Assembly (NCBI RefSeq): GCF_012295525.1 | Contig: NZ_CP051167.1 | Coordinates: 1,922,001-1,986,000, forward strand | DNA length: 64,000 nt | Direction of reading: 5' to 3' | From: Oxynema aestuarii AP17 | GTDB lineage: Bacteria > Cyanobacteriota > Cyanobacteriia > Cyanobacteriales > Laspinemataceae | Part shown: in pieces, positions 18,403 through 28,320 of the stretch | How positions within the stretch are numbered: position 1 is the first letter of the stretch | How the letters are laid out: the number at the start of each line of letters is the position of its first letter | The notes under the pieces: generated by a model | What the model was told of the DNA's origin: nothing | The model's input: the letters and a program-made list of their open reading frames with translations, nothing else | The model's database searches: none | Program-made: the position numbers and the translations under genes

Positions 18403-21400
18403 ATGTCATCGCACCCGATCGATGTTGAGCAAGATTTACGAACGTTACAGATGAACGAAAATCGGGAAGAACGACAGGTTACTGGCGTCTTTGGACTAAC
18501 GGCTTTAGCTATTGTTAGCTTCAGCTTGGTTTTTGGTGTTTTTTTATCCAGTACGATCGCATTACTCAACAAATCGCAATATGTGGGGGTATTAGCGATC
18601 GCCGACAGTTTTATTTTACTGCTCTTGCTGGGGCTGTATTGGTTCGTTCTCAGTTTAATGGCAGCTATTCGCCGATCGCCAAGAACGCCGGACAAAGGAG
18701 GCGCCGACCCTCTAGAACCGAACCCTGAAAGCTTCGACTGTGCAACTGAAAAGATAGGAGAATCGACAAGAGATTCCATACCCAATGTATCCGATCCGGC
18801 GATCGGTGCCAATAAAAAATATGAGGAGTTAACGGTAAGCGATCGCCGGGGTGGCGCCACCGAAATTGAGGAACTTAGTAACCGAGAACGGGAGCTACAA
18901 GCGATTTTCGATGGCGTTTCCGATGCCCTGACCATCCTCGACGACCGAGGCACCTATTTACAAGCCAATCCGGCAGCGTGGGACTTATTCGGTTTGGACG
19001 AGTCTCAACTTCTCGGTCACCGCCTCGCCGAGTTTATCGACGCCGAGAGCAATTCGGACGATAACTTCGATCGCATCTGGGCCGAGTTTCTGCAACGGGG
19101 CAAAATGCGCGGCAAATGTCGGATCGTGCGGGGGGACGGTACGACGAGGGAGGTGGAATTCTCCGCTACGGCGAATTTCCTGCCGGGACGTCACCTGTCG
19201 ATCGTGCGCGACATTACCGATCGCCAACGGGCGGAAACCGCCTTGGGGGAACGGGAACAGCAGTTAAGTGCGATCGCCGCCAATATCCCCGGTTCGATCT
19301 ATCGGGCCGTTATCGGGGACGACGGACGGCTACAACTGACCTATATCAGTCCCGGGGTGCAAGCCCTTTACGAAATCTCCCCAGAAGTAGCGATCGCCGA
19401 TCCTCAATCCTTGTTCGATTGCATCCATCCCGAAGATCGAAGCACCTGCGATCGGCTTCGGCGCCAGGCGAGCGCGAACCTCGCCGATTTTGACTGCCGA
19501 TATCGGATCGTCACCCCCTCCGGTCGAGTGAAGTGGATTCGCGAAACAGGGCGCTGTTCGCGCGATCGTCGCGGCGCCTTCGTCATCGATGGAGTCTGTC
19601 AGGATATCAGCGACCTCCACGGGGCGATCGCCGCCCGACAACAGAGCGATCGTCAATTTCAAGCCCTCGTCGAAAATTCCCCGGATATTATCGCCCGCTT
19701 CGATCGCGATCGGCGCTACGTTTATGCCAATCCGGCAATTGAAAAGGCCACCGGAATCCCTCCGGATACCTTCTTCGGCAAAACCAACAGCGAACTGGGA
19801 ATGCCCCCGGAATCCGTACTCCAGTGGGATCGCGCTTTGATGGACGTCTTTGCAACGGGACGATCGCAGACCCTCGAATTTGACTTTCTCACCCCTATCG
19901 GACGGCGCTACTATCAGAGTCGGCTCGTTCCCGACCTCGACGCCGAAGGGGGGGTCAAATCCGTCTTATCCGTCGTTAGAGACATCACCGAACTCAAGCA
20001 AAGCGAAGCCGCCTTGCGCGCCAATCAACATTTACTCCAACAAATTGCCGATACCACTCCAAGCCTAATCTGCATTTACGATCTCACCTGTAATTGCGAT
20101 CTCTATCTCAATCGCGAAAGTCGGATGTTTCTGGGATTGCCTACGGAAGGGGCGATCGTCGGCGGGACGGACTTATTTATGCAGCGCACCCATCCCGACG
20201 ATCGCCCCTTCTGGCAGGACGTTAAAATCCGGCTCACTCAGCTCGACGATGGCGAAATTTTTGAGAACGAATACCGCTTGCAACATGCGGACGGTCAGTG
20301 GCGCTGGTTGCATTCGTGGGAAGTTGTTTTTAAACGCAATCGGGAAGGGCAACCCCAACAAATTCTCAGCGTGGCGATCGATATTACCCAGCGTCGCCAA
20401 GTTCAAAAACAACTGAGCCAAAGCGAAGTCCTTTATCGCACCCTGGTTCAGAATTTTCCTAACGGCGCGGTGGTTTTATTCGATCGCGATTTGCGCTATA
20501 CCTTCGCTGAAGAAACGCCCTTGCTCGATGTCGAACCCTCGAAGGTCAGCTTAGAAGGAAAAAGCATTTTTGAACATTTCAATCCCGCCACTTGCGAAAT
20601 TCTCGAACCTCCTTTGCGTGCCGTTTTTGCGGGGCAATCTTCGGTCTTAGAAATGCCCTATGGCGATCGCTTTTATACGGTTCACGTGCTTCCTATCGCC
20701 GACGACCGAGGGGAAATTTATGCGGGACTGTGCATGACTCAAGATATTACCGATCGCAAACAAGCCGAACTGGAATTATTAGAAGAGCGCAATTTTATCG
20801 CTGCGGTGTTGGATACGGCGGGAGCGCTGGTTATCGTCCTCGATCGCGAGGGTAAAATTGTTCGGTTTAACCGGGCTTGCGAACGGATGACCGGATATCC
20901 GTTTGACGAGGTAAAAGATCGAGTTTTTTGGGAATTTTTACTGCTGCCTGAAGAACGCGAAGCGGTCAAACAGGAATTTAACCACCTGATAGAAACTACC
21001 CCGTCAAGCGAATATGAAAATTATTGGGTTGCCAAAGATGGCAGCCGCCGACTGATTTCTTGGTCGAATACGCTGCTGTTCGATCGCGATCGTTCTCTGA
21101 AATATATTATCGGCATCGGCATCGACATCACCGATCGCAAACGGGCGGAGAAAGTGGAACGGGCTTTGCAGCGCGAGCAGGAATTAAATCAACTCCAATT
21201 GCGCTTTTTTTCGATGGTTTCGCACGAATTTCGCACGCCCCTGAGTACGATTTTGATGTCGGCTCAAAGTTTGGAGAAAAACTCTCCTAACTTTGAGCCG
21301 GGTCGGATTTTAAAAAATTCTCGGCGGATTCAAAGGTCCGTGCAGCATACCCTACAATTACTCGACGATATTCTAACGCTCAATCGCGCGGAAACTGGAA

Positions 21401-21945
21401 AGTTAGAGTTTCAACCCGCCCCGTTGAATTTGATTCAGGTTTATCGGCAAATTATCGAAGAAGTGCGGTTGACTTTTGATGGCGATCGTCCTCTCAATTT
21501 TAGTTACGATCTCTGGTTGCTGCCGCCGAGTCGGCGAGTTTCTATGGATGCTAAATTGCTGCGATCGATTGCCCTGAATTTACTCTCGAATGCGATCAAA
21601 TATTCGCCTCAAGGAGAAGGGATTGAAGTCGAGTTATCTTCTGCGTCGGGGTCTATCGACGAGGATGGTTCGGTGCGTTTATCCGGAGAGGGGGAGCCAA
21701 ATTTATCGATTTTGACCGTGAAAGATCGCGGAATTGGTATTCCCGAGTCGGATCTCCCGCACTTGTTTGAAGCGTTCCATCGCGGCGCAAATGTCGGCAG
21801 TATTCCCGGAACCGGATTGGGGTTGACGGTGGTCAAAAAATGTGTGGATTTACACGGCGCGGCGATCGCCGTAACCAGTAATGTAGAAGGAGACGCACCA
21901 GTGCGAGGCACGACCTTTACCGTGACTATTCCTTTCTCTATCTGA
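18403..21945 (+). CDS. Membrane-bound multi-PAS hybrid-free sensor histidine kinase
   Basis: 1180 residues. Two N-terminal transmembrane helices lie at about 28-56 and 64-88. About six PAS/PAC units follow, each PAC closing with a motif of the type VRDITDRQRAE. The HisKA domain has its phospho-acceptor His at 941 (SMVSHEFRTPLST). The HATPase domain has the N box (LLSNAIKYSP), DRGIGIP and GTGLGLTVVKK. There is no receiver domain, so phosphate must pass to a separate regulator, most simply the divergent OmpR-type gene at 17466. No haem, flavin or bilin-binding Cys signature stands out, so the signal is unknown. An in-frame ATG at 18451 is an alternative start. Confidence 0.93.
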   Translation: MSSHPIDVEQDLRTLQMNENREERQVTGVFGLTALAIVSFSLVFGVFLSSTIALLNKSQYVGVLAIADSFILLLLLGLYWFVLSLMAAIRRSPRTPDKGGADPLEPNPESFDCATEKIGESTRDSIPNVSDPAIGANKKYEELTVSDRRGGATEIEELSNRERELQAIFDGVSDALTILDDRGTYLQANPAAWDLFGLDESQLLGHRLAEFIDAESNSDDNFDRIWAEFLQRGKMRGKCRIVRGDGTTREVEFSATANFLPGRHLSIVRDITDRQRAETALGEREQQLSAIAANIPGSIYRAVIGDDGRLQLTYISPGVQALYEISPEVAIADPQSLFDCIHPEDRSTCDRLRRQASANLADFDCRYRIVTPSGRVKWIRETGRCSRDRRGAFVIDGVCQDISDLHGAIAARQQSDRQFQALVENSPDIIARFDRDRRYVYANPAIEKATGIPPDTFFGKTNSELGMPPESVLQWDRALMDVFATGRSQTLEFDFLTPIGRRYYQSRLVPDLDAEGGVKSVLSVVRDITELKQSEAALRANQHLLQQIADTTPSLICIYDLTCNCDLYLNRESRMFLGLPTEGAIVGGTDLFMQRTHPDDRPFWQDVKIRLTQLDDGEIFENEYRLQHADGQWRWLHSWEVVFKRNREGQPQQILSVAIDITQRRQVQKQLSQSEVLYRTLVQNFPNGAVVLFDRDLRYTFAEETPLLDVEPSKVSLEGKSIFEHFNPATCEILEPPLRAVFAGQSSVLEMPYGDRFYTVHVLPIADDRGEIYAGLCMTQDITDRKQAELELLEERNFIAAVLDTAGALVIVLDREGKIVRFNRACERMTGYPFDEVKDRVFWEFLLLPEEREAVKQEFNHLIETTPSSEYENYWVAKDGSRRLISWSNTLLFDRDRSLKYIIGIGIDITDRKRAEKVERALQREQELNQLQLRFFSMVSHEFRTPLSTILMSAQSLEKNSPNFEPGRILKNSRRIQRSVQHTLQLLDDILTLNRAETGKLEFQPAPLNLIQVYRQIIEEVRLTFDGDRPLNFSYDLWLLPPSRRVSMDAKLLRSIALNLLSNAIKYSPQGEGIEVELSSASGSIDEDGSVRLSGEGEPNLSILTVKDRGIGIPESDLPHLFEAFHRGANVGSIPGTGLGLTVVKKCVDLHGAAIAVTSNVEGDAPVRGTTFTVTIPFSI

Positions 21946-22133
21946 GCGATCGGTTTCGGACTCGCCCCACGGATCGATCGGCGGTCCGATCTCTAACCTG
22001 TAGAGTGCAGATCTTTTGTCATCCCTTCCTGACTCGACGTTTAGACATCTTTCTTGTAACTCTTCTCATCGACTTTCAAGCTCTCCTAACTGGCTCCTTG
22101 CCACAGACTGGATCCCCTTGCTACCTTAAGCAA

Positions 22134-22143
22134 TGTAGCTACA
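22134..22143. promoter_or_regulatory. Palindrome TGTAGCTACA, candidate operator
   Basis: A perfect 10-bp inverted repeat ending 14 bp before the start codon of the ribbon-helix-helix gene at 22158. Such regulators commonly repress their own promoter by binding short palindromes. Autoregulation is inferred from position only. Confidence 0.4.
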
Positions 22144-22157
22144 ATAAGTATGACAAC

Positions 22158-22349
22158 ATGGCTAGAGACTACATGCTGCGAATTCGGCTCAACAGCCAAG
22201 AATTGGAAAAATTGAAAGCGGAAGCACAGCGACGAGAACTGTCGATGTCGGAAGTGGTGCGCGATTACATCAAACGGATGCCCAAACCGAAGAAGGCGCC
22301 GCAAAACATGACCGAGACAATGACCGAAACGTCCTCAACTCAGGGGTGA
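22158..22349 (+). CDS. Ribbon-helix-helix (CopG/Arc-type) protein
   Basis: 63 residues starting MARDYMLRIRLNSQELEKL. The short beta strand (YMLRIRL) is followed by two helices (SQELEKLKAEAQRREL, SMSEVVRDYIKR), which is the ribbon-helix-helix DNA-binding fold, with a Thr/Lys-rich tail. The frame is open from 22005, but the upstream part has no protein-like character and covers a candidate operator, so the ATG at 22158 is preferred. It is convergent with the CNNM gene, only 6 bases away. No toxin gene follows, so an antitoxin role is not supported; an autoregulated repressor is more likely. Confidence 0.75.
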   Translation: MARDYMLRIRLNSQELEKLKAEAQRRELSMSEVVRDYIKRMPKPKKAPQNMTETMTETSSTQG

Positions 22350-22355
22350 GGGTGG

Positions 22356-24023
22356 TCACTCGGTCCGTCGGTCCGCATCGTCGGGGCGATCGCTGGAGTC
22401 CGACTCCTCGCCGAGGTCGAAATCGAGGGAAGAGTCGGCAGGGGGTTGGGGACGTTCCTCCTCGTCAAAAGTCCAATCGAGGACGGTCGGCGGATTTACC
22501 GGAGATTGTGATTGCGATTCCGATTCCGGTGTGGGTTCGGGGAGAGGTTCGTCAAAGCTTTCTGGGGTATCGACCGGGGTGGGGGTTGCAGAGACCTCGT
22601 GGCGGTAAATGCGGATTTGGTTGAGGCGCGGACCTTCAGCCGAGACGACGGTAAATTCGAGGTTGTCATAGTGAAGGGTTTCGCCTTGTTGGGGGATTTT
22701 TTGAAATTGATAGATGACGAAACCGCCGAGGGTTTGATATTCGTCGATTAAGGGTAATTCGAGATTGAGTAATTCGTTGACTTCTTCGAGATGTAACTGC
22801 GCCTGAACTAAGAAGGTGCGATCGTCGATCATCTGCAAGGTCAACGCTTCGGGGTTTTCCGCTTCGGGATTTTCGCCGATAATTTCCGCGACCAAATCGT
22901 TAATGGTGACCAATCCCGCCGTCCCGCCGAACTCATCGACCACGGTGACCATCGATCGCCGCGATCGTTGCATCATCGGCAGCAATTCGCTCAAGGGGGT
23001 ATATTCGGGAACGAAACGGGCGGGTCGAATCCACGGCTCGATCGAGCTGTCCGGATGGAGGATCCCCCGGGCGAGGGGTTCGGCGAGTTCTTTAAAATAA
23101 ATAATGCCGCGAATGTCGTCTAAAGATTCGCCGATCGCCGGATAGCGGGAGTGACCGCTTTCGACGACTTCGTCGAGTAAGTTTTGAAACTTGGCATTGT
23201 AAGCAATGGCGCGGATGCTGGTACGCGGGATCATCACCTCGCTGGCGCAGACATCGCCGAACTCAAAGACATTATTGAGCAGTTCTCGTTCTTCCGCCTC
23301 CAAGCCGATCGATTCGCGTTCCGTGGCGATAATCAGTTGCAGTTCTTCCGGGGTCACGCGGTTGTACCACCCCTGACCGCTATAGCGAATTCCGAACAGG
23401 CGCAATAAAAAGCGTGTCGATTGATTGAGAATCCAGATAAAGGGGTTGAAGAAGCGGGCGATCGCCAAACTCGGCGGACCGAGGAGGCGCGCGAGTTGTT
23501 CGGCGTAGAGCATCGCCATCGACTTCGGACAGAGTTCGCCGAGGACGATTTGCAAGTAGGCGACCATGAAAAAGGCGACGGGGATCGCGATCGAATGGGC
23601 GAGAACGTCGCTCACTTCCGTGGAAAGGGGGAGACCGCGCACTCCGGCGACGACGACCACCGCCATCGTATTTTCGGCAATCCACCCCAGGGCCAAACTC
23701 GACAGGGTGATCCCCAGTTGGGTCGTGGAGAGGAGGCGATCGATATGGCGTTGTAAGTGCTGGACAGTTTTCGCCTGGAGGTCGCCGCCATCGGCGAGTT
23801 GGTTGATGCGCGATCGCCGCACGTAGACCATCGAAAACTCAGCCGTGACGAAAAAGGCGTTAATCGCGATCAGGGCAAAAACGGACAGCAAGCGCCAGAA
23901 CAGATCGGGCTGAGTCTCGGAAACTCCGAGTGGGACTTGGGCTTGGGATACGACCGAGGCGCCAAAGAGGACGGCGACGAGGGCAAGTATCCAAGAGACA
24001 GACAAACGGCTATAAAAACGCAC
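22356..24023 (-). CDS. CNNM/HlyC-CorC-type membrane protein (DUF21-CBS-CorC_HlyC)
   Basis: 555 residues. An extra N-terminal hydrophobic segment (about 8-28) is followed by a DUF21 membrane domain (about 45-215; NAFFVTAEFSMVYVRRSRIN, STTQLGITLSSLALGWIAEN), a CBS pair (about 240-370; VMIPRTSIRAI, VTVVDEFGGTAGLVTINDLV) and a CorC_HlyC domain (about 385-465). A Pro/Glu/Ser-rich tail covers about 470-555. The family includes Mg2+/Co2+ transporters (CorC, CNNM); the hemolysin name is historical. The long acidic tail is unusual and probably unstructured. A related gene begins at 63718. Confidence 0.9.
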   Translation of the reverse strand: MRFYSRLSVSWILALVAVLFGASVVSQAQVPLGVSETQPDLFWRLLSVFALIAINAFFVTAEFSMVYVRRSRINQLADGGDLQAKTVQHLQRHIDRLLSTTQLGITLSSLALGWIAENTMAVVVVAGVRGLPLSTEVSDVLAHSIAIPVAFFMVAYLQIVLGELCPKSMAMLYAEQLARLLGPPSLAIARFFNPFIWILNQSTRFLLRLFGIRYSGQGWYNRVTPEELQLIIATERESIGLEAEERELLNNVFEFGDVCASEVMIPRTSIRAIAYNAKFQNLLDEVVESGHSRYPAIGESLDDIRGIIYFKELAEPLARGILHPDSSIEPWIRPARFVPEYTPLSELLPMMQRSRRSMVTVVDEFGGTAGLVTINDLVAEIIGENPEAENPEALTLQMIDDRTFLVQAQLHLEEVNELLNLELPLIDEYQTLGGFVIYQFQKIPQQGETLHYDNLEFTVVSAEGPRLNQIRIYRHEVSATPTPVDTPESFDEPLPEPTPESESQSQSPVNPPTVLDWTFDEEERPQPPADSSLDFDLGEESDSSDRPDDADRRTE

Positions 24024-24069
24024 CGGAGGATTTTAGGTGTTGGATCTAAGCTAAGGATTCGTATTCTAC

Positions 24070-24150
24070 CGAGTGATGTTGGATTTTAGAGTTTAGAGTT
24101 TAGATTTTAGATTTTTTAGATTTTAGAGTTTAGGTTTTAGATGTTAGATT
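24070..24150. repeat. AT-rich TTTAGAGTTTAGATTTTAGA-type simple repeat
   Basis: Degenerate tandem units of about 7-8 bp (TTTTAGA, GTTTAGA) lie in the gap between two minus-strand genes. The same motif or its complement recurs at 13267-13305, 49343-49363 and 54368-54390, always between genes. Confidence 0.6.
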
Positions 24151-24221
24151 CAAGAGTAACCTAGGCGGCGATCGCCCGCGATCGGACGATCGCCCACCGT
24201 TGGCTGAAGTTGGGCGCGGGT

Positions 24222-24923
24222 TTACGGGGCGATCGGAATGGGAGACATGTCTAACTCCAATTCGCGATCGGGATAGTCCGTCAGACTCATCGAGACTTGT
24301 TTCGCCTCATCGAGCAAACTGGTGGGAATGCTCACCGTTCCGGTATACACCCGGGCGTCCGGGGGTAGGTCGCCGGGGAGACCGTCGGTACTGGCGCTCA
24401 AGACCCGACCGCGATCGTCGGTGACGTTTAAGAAACTATAGAGAAACTGGATCGAGCGATCGCTTTCGTTTTTGAGACTGACATCGAGAACTAAGGAATT
24501 TTCCTGTTTTTTCACCGATCGCACCTCGAAGGTCACGTCGCGATCGCGCGCGGCGATCGGAAAGCGATCGTCTTTCTCTTCCTTGTTCTCCTCTGCTTTC
24601 GGTTCTGTTTTTTCCGGTGTTTCCGCTTTCGGTGCGGGAGACGGTTTTTCCTCCTTGGGTTCCGGTTCCACAGGCACTTTACCGTCCATCTGCGCCTCGA
24701 CTCGCTTGATGACTTCCTCTTCTTTCAATAACTTCAGGGGGGCACCCCGTCCGCTATTGCCCGTGTTTTCACCAGTCCCATTGCTCGGACGCACGTCCGG
24801 TTGAGTGACATCTTTGAGGGCGTCTTTGCCGAGTTTGAGTCCCCAAGAGGCACTCAGTCCCCCCGCCCCAAACATCATGGCTAAGAGAAATAAGGTCAAG
24901 ACAATCGTGGGGTTAATTCTCAT
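24222..24923 (-). CDS. Membrane-anchored protein with acidic linker, unknown function
   Basis: 233 residues. One N-terminal transmembrane segment (about 6-28, IVLTLFLLAMMFGAGGLSAS) is followed by a Lys/Glu/Pro-rich, probably extended linker (about 60-130) and a C-terminal beta domain (about 135-230; DVTFEVRSVKKQENSLVLDV, VYTGTVSIPTSLLD). The pattern resembles a DUF4352-like or late-embryogenesis-like Ig fold exposed outside the cytoplasm, but no family could be fixed. It may be co-transcribed with the CNNM gene downstream, although about 200 bases of repeat separate them. Confidence 0.6.
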   Translation of the reverse strand: MRINPTIVLTLFLLAMMFGAGGLSASWGLKLGKDALKDVTQPDVRPSNGTGENTGNSGRGAPLKLLKEEEVIKRVEAQMDGKVPVEPEPKEEKPSPAPKAETPEKTEPKAEENKEEKDDRFPIAARDRDVTFEVRSVKKQENSLVLDVSLKNESDRSIQFLYSFLNVTDDRGRVLSASTDGLPGDLPPDARVYTGTVSIPTSLLDEAKQVSMSLTDYPDRELELDMSPIPIAP

Positions 24924-25224
24924 AGGAGATTGGCGGTGATGTTGGATGGATGTTGGATTTTAGAAGATGAGAGCTCGGAGTTGAAAATTTCGATGGCGGG
25001 ATCCCTCGGGCTGCTGCGGACTCGGCGATCGCGATCGCAGCAACTCGGCCCTGTATTTTTCATACATGCTTTATCATAATCAATCCGCTACCCACGGCGA
25101 TCTCGTCGTCGCTTAGACTTGGCCCGAACTGCTAGACAGCAGGAATTGAGGCAAGCTATAATTGCATCGTTTCGCGATCGCGTCCCGACCTGCGATCGAT
25201 CCTCGCGTAAAACGAAACAACCCG

Positions 25225-25297
25225 GGCGGTTGGCCGAGCGGTTTAGGCAGCGAACTCATAATTCGCCTTAGGCGGGTTCAACTCCTGCACCGCCCAT
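25225..25297 (+). tRNA. trnM(CAU): tRNA with CAU anticodon (Met, elongator type likely)
   Basis: The cloverleaf can be drawn by hand. Acceptor GGGCGGT (25225-25231) pairs with ACCGCCC (25290-25296), discriminator A. Anticodon arm GCGAA/TTCGC has loop CTCATAA (anticodon CAT, 25258-25260). The T arm has loop TTCAACT with one G-U pair, and the variable loop has five bases. The D arm GGCCGAGCGGTTTAGGC resembles that of Leu/Ser tRNAs. There is no initiator C1-A72 mismatch and no GGG/CCC anticodon stem, so it is not tRNA-fMet. Elongator Met is most likely; tRNA-Ile2 with a modified C34 cannot be excluded from sequence. Confidence 0.88.
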
Positions 25298-25322
25298 GAT
25301 TTTAAAAACGCAAACATTCCCA

Positions 25323-25365
25323 AAAAGCCCTTTCCGTACCTCCTATCCAGGTCGAAAGGGCTTTT
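25323..25365. terminator. Bidirectional rho-independent terminator
   Basis: A 12-bp perfect stem, AAAAGCCCTTTC (25323-25334) against GAAAGGGCTTTT (25354-25365), with A and T runs on the outer sides. It can end both the tRNA transcript (plus) and the convergent gene at 25376 (minus). Confidence 0.8.
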
Positions 25366-25375
25366 CTACGGGGCT

Positions 25376-25789
25376 TCAGCGCAACGGTAAGGGGTCGAAA
25401 CCCACCTGAGACCCCGAATTGCCATTGACCAACGGCGAACCCGGTAAGGTTTGTACGGAGGTGTTAAACGGATTGGTCAGATCCGGAGTCCGAATGACGC
25501 GATCGCCTGCGACCTGCTGTTCGAGAACTTGGTGATACAACTCGTTAACATTTTTCGCATCCCGAGCGATATCCCGTTCGGGAAAGGTAAACGGCAGCAA
25601 ATAAAAATAAACTTGACGGGTAATCGAGCGATTCGTATAAAAATCTTTCGACCAACCGAAAAACTCCTCTTCAAATCGTTGGGGGATCGACCCTTCAAGA
25701 TTTTGGGCGATCGCCCGCGACGGCATCGCCACACTCGCCAATCCGACAACGAAGGCCGTCGCCAATAACGCTTTCAATCGTCCTCTCAT
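25376..25789 (-). CDS. Small secreted cyanobacterial protein, unknown function
   Basis: 137 residues. The ATG at 25789 is chosen over an upstream one at 25870 because the signal peptide (RLKALLATAFVVGLASVAMP, cleaved near AIAQN) then starts the protein and a GAGGG lies about 9 nt upstream. The mature part begins LEGSIPQRFEEEFFGWSKDF and has a Tyr/Phe-rich stretch (VYFYLLPFTFPERDIARD) and a helical segment ending HQVLEQQVAGDRVIRTPDLT. It is probably periplasmic or thylakoid luminal. No family was recognised. It is divergent from pyrE. Confidence 0.6.
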   Translation of the reverse strand: MRGRLKALLATAFVVGLASVAMPSRAIAQNLEGSIPQRFEEEFFGWSKDFYTNRSITRQVYFYLLPFTFPERDIARDAKNVNELYHQVLEQQVAGDRVIRTPDLTNPFNTSVQTLPGSPLVNGNSGSQVGFDPLPLR

Positions 25790-25890
25790 TACATTCACCC
25801 TCAGACATTGGCTAGATACTAACTCATCTTCCGCGATATGATGATTCACCGCACGATTTTTCTCGCCCACCTATCGAAAACCTTCCAGCG

Positions 25891-26490
25891 ATGACCCTCA
25901 CAGCCGATGCCCTCGTTCGCGCCGATTTAGCCGCCGTTCGCACTCAACTGCTCGATTTATTCTGCCAACTCGCCTATCGCGAGGGCGATTTCGTCCTCTC
26001 TTCCGGCGCGCACAGCAGCTACTACATCAACGGCAAACTCGTCACCCTCCATCCCCTCGGCGCTTTAGCCACGGGTCGCCTCCTGCTCTCGATGCTCGAC
26101 GCCGACACCGGGGCCGTCGCCGGACTCACCCTCGGGGCCGATCCGATCGTCAGCGCCGTCAGCGTGGTTTCCGCTTACGAAGCTCGCCCGATTCCCGCCT
26201 TGATTATCCGCAAGGAAGCCAAAGGACACGGCACCCAAGCCTATATCGAAGGGCCCACCCTCGAACCCGGCACGAAAGTGGCAGTCCTCGAAGATGTGGT
26301 CACGACGGGAGCTTCCGCCCTCAAAGCGGTGAATCGCTTGCGGGATGCGGGATACGTGGTCGAAGAGGTCATTTCTCTGGTCGATCGCGCGGCAGGGGGC
26401 GCCGAACTCTACCGCGAGCAAGGGTTAGGATTTCGCGCCGTTTTCCCGATTGACGAAATCCAACGACGGGCGCGCCAATTGGCGAGTTAA
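25891..26490 (+). CDS. pyrE: Orotate phosphoribosyltransferase
   Basis: 199 residues of the usual length. It converts orotate and PRPP to OMP in pyrimidine synthesis, in the cytoplasm. The PRPP-binding motif [18 protein letters not shown] is intact with its two acidic residues (E-D), and the flexible catalytic loop has [14 protein letters not shown]. The N-terminal [12 protein letters not shown] matches the orotate-binding region. Its stop codon overlaps the stop of the convergent cyclase gene, so the two transcripts are antisense at their ends. Confidence 0.96.
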   Translation: MTLTADALVRADLAAVRTQLLDLFCQLAYREGDFVLSSGAHSSYYINGKLVTLHPLGALATGRLLLSMLDADTGAVAGLTLGADPIVSAVSVVSAYEARPIPALIIRKEAKGHGTQAYIEGPTLEPGTKVAVLEDVVTTGASALKAVNRLRDAGYVVEEVISLVDRAAGGAELYREQGLGFRAVFPIDEIQRRARQLAS

Positions 26491-28208
26491 CAGGCTTCAC
26501 TGTCTTGACTGTCGTCCTGTCGGACGCATCCGAGTAGAAAATAGGTGGTCATTTCCCCTTTGCCTTTAATGGCGATCCGACCCCGTTTTTTGACTCGATA
26601 GCGATCGCCTAAGTGAGCGCAGGTGGTTTCGCTGATGTGGATCCGACCGGGAACGCCGTGAGATTCCATGCGGCTCGCGGTATTGACTGCATCCCCCCAA
26701 AGGTCGTAAATAAACTTTTTAATGCCGATCACTCCGGCGATCGCCGCTCCGGTATTGATGCCGATCCGAAGGCTCAAATCGGTTCCCCGGGCTTGATTGA
26801 ACAGTTCGAGACTCTGTTGCATGTCCAGGGCCATATCGGCGATCGCCTCGGCGTGGTCTTCCCGAGGGGTGGGCAATCCTCCCGCCACCATATACGCATC
26901 GCCGATCGTTTTGATTTTCTCTAAATCGTGTTTGTCGCAGAGGCGATCGAAACTGGAAAAAATCTCGTTGAGCAAACTGACCAGATCGCGGGGGGATGTC
27001 TTCGCCGCCAACGGCGTAAAATTCACTAAATCTGCAAATAAAATCGTCACTTCCTCGAACCCTTGGGCGATTAACCCGGGTTCTTCTTTGAGCTGTTTGG
27101 CAATTTTGCGCGGCAAAATATTGAGTAACAGCCGTTCTACCTTCTTTTTCTCCCACCGCAAGGCTTGCGCCGTTTGTTTGCGTTCGGTAATGTCGTGGAC
27201 AAAGACCGATAAACCTTCGTAAGAGGCGAAGGCGCGCACTTCCAACCACCGCCGCAAGGGGCGATCGTATTCTTCAAAATTAACGCTGACTTGTTGGTTC
27301 ATCGCTTGGCGATAGTGGGTCTCAAACTTCGATCCGATCGCCTCGGGAAATTCTTCCCAAAACTTACGACCGAGCAGATCGTCGATCTCGCGCTTCAACA
27401 GTTGTGCGGCGACCCGATTGACGTAAGTAAAGCGCCACTGGCGGTCTAAGGCAAAAAAGCCGTCGGTCATACTTTCGAGCAGATCGACGATTTGACGGTC
27501 CGAGGCGCGTAGTTTTTCTTCCGCTTCTTGTTGGCGTTTGAGCTGGCGCTGCAATTTCTTGAGGTTGAGCCGCAATTCCATTTGGGCGATCGCCTGTCTC
27601 GCCAAGGCTTGTAAGGCTTGCTGCTGTTCCCGAGTCAGTTTGCGCGGGACGCGATCGATCGCGCATAACGTTCCTAACGCATAACCGTCCGGCGTCACTA
27701 ACGGCGCCCCGGCATAAAAGCGGATATTCGGATCGGATGTCACTAAGGGATTGCCCGCAAACCGCTCGTCTTCCAAGGCATTGGGAACCACGAGCAGTTC
27801 GTCGGGATTGAGAATCGCATGGGCGCAAAAGGCGTAATCTCGCGGGGTTTCGCTGGCGTCTAGACCGACTTTCGATTTAAACCATTGGCGGTTGGCGTCG
27901 ATCAAACTCACCAACGAGATCGGCGTTCCGCAAATATGGGAGGCTAAGGCGGTAATGTCGTTAAAAGATTGTTCTTCTTCGGTATCGAGAATCTCGTAAC
28001 GACGCAAGGCGTTGAGACGTTCGATTTCATGCTCGGCGAGAGGCGCAACTTGCATCGATGCTCTACGGTGCGATCGCCGATCGGACCCCGGGGACGGTAG
28101 AAACTGGGTAAGCCGACGCAGCAAGGCGATCGGCGCCTCCCTCAACTCGAAGCCGATCGCTCGGAGGGCGTGCCAAATTCGCATTGGATGGGATGGTTTC
28201 TTACACAA
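26487..28208 (-). CDS. GAF-PAS class III adenylate cyclase
   Basis: 573 residues without transmembrane segments. A GAF domain (about 70-210; [20 protein letters not shown]) and a PAS domain (about 240-345) precede the class III cyclase domain (about 385-560). Metal-binding D393 ([12 protein letters not shown]) and D437 ([11 protein letters not shown]), an adenine-specifying Lys in KIKTIGD and Asp502 (YDLWGD), and the transition-state N509 and R513 (NTASRMES) are all present, so active ATP-to-cAMP conversion is expected. The start at 28208 adds about 50 residues before the GAF; an ATG at residue 52 is an alternative. The signal is unknown. Confidence 0.92.
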   Translation of the reverse strand: MCKKPSHPMRIWHALRAIGFELREAPIALLRRLTQFLPSPGSDRRSHRRASMQVAPLAEHEIERLNALRRYEILDTEEEQSFNDITALASHICGTPISLVSLIDANRQWFKSKVGLDASETPRDYAFCAHAILNPDELLVVPNALEDERFAGNPLVTSDPNIRFYAGAPLVTPDGYALGTLCAIDRVPRKLTREQQQALQALARQAIAQMELRLNLKKLQRQLKRQQEAEEKLRASDRQIVDLLESMTDGFFALDRQWRFTYVNRVAAQLLKREIDDLLGRKFWEEFPEAIGSKFETHYRQAMNQQVSVNFEEYDRPLRRWLEVRAFASYEGLSVFVHDITERKQTAQALRWEKKKVERLLLNILPRKIAKQLKEEPGLIAQGFEEVTILFADLVNFTPLAAKTSPRDLVSLLNEIFSSFDRLCDKHDLEKIKTIGDAYMVAGGLPTPREDHAEAIADMALDMQQSLELFNQARGTDLSLRIGINTGAAIAGVIGIKKFIYDLWGDAVNTASRMESHGVPGRIHISETTCAHLGDRYRVKKRGRIAIKGKGEMTTYFLLGCVRQDDSQDSEAC

Positions 28209-28320
28209 ATCAATAAACTTGGAATGCTTGCAACTTGAAATGAAATGCCCCGATGTCGATCGAACGTCGAATGCTCGCGCACCATAACAGACCGATCCCT
28301 CTCCCTATTCTCATTTTGCC

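Noticed and set aside
22005-22157. Extended N-terminus of the ribbon-helix-helix protein
   Set aside because: Not protein-like and would cover the palindrome; the ATG at 22158 fits the fold.
22158-22349. Antitoxin of a toxin-antitoxin pair
   Set aside because: The next gene is a convergent CNNM protein; no toxin lies near.
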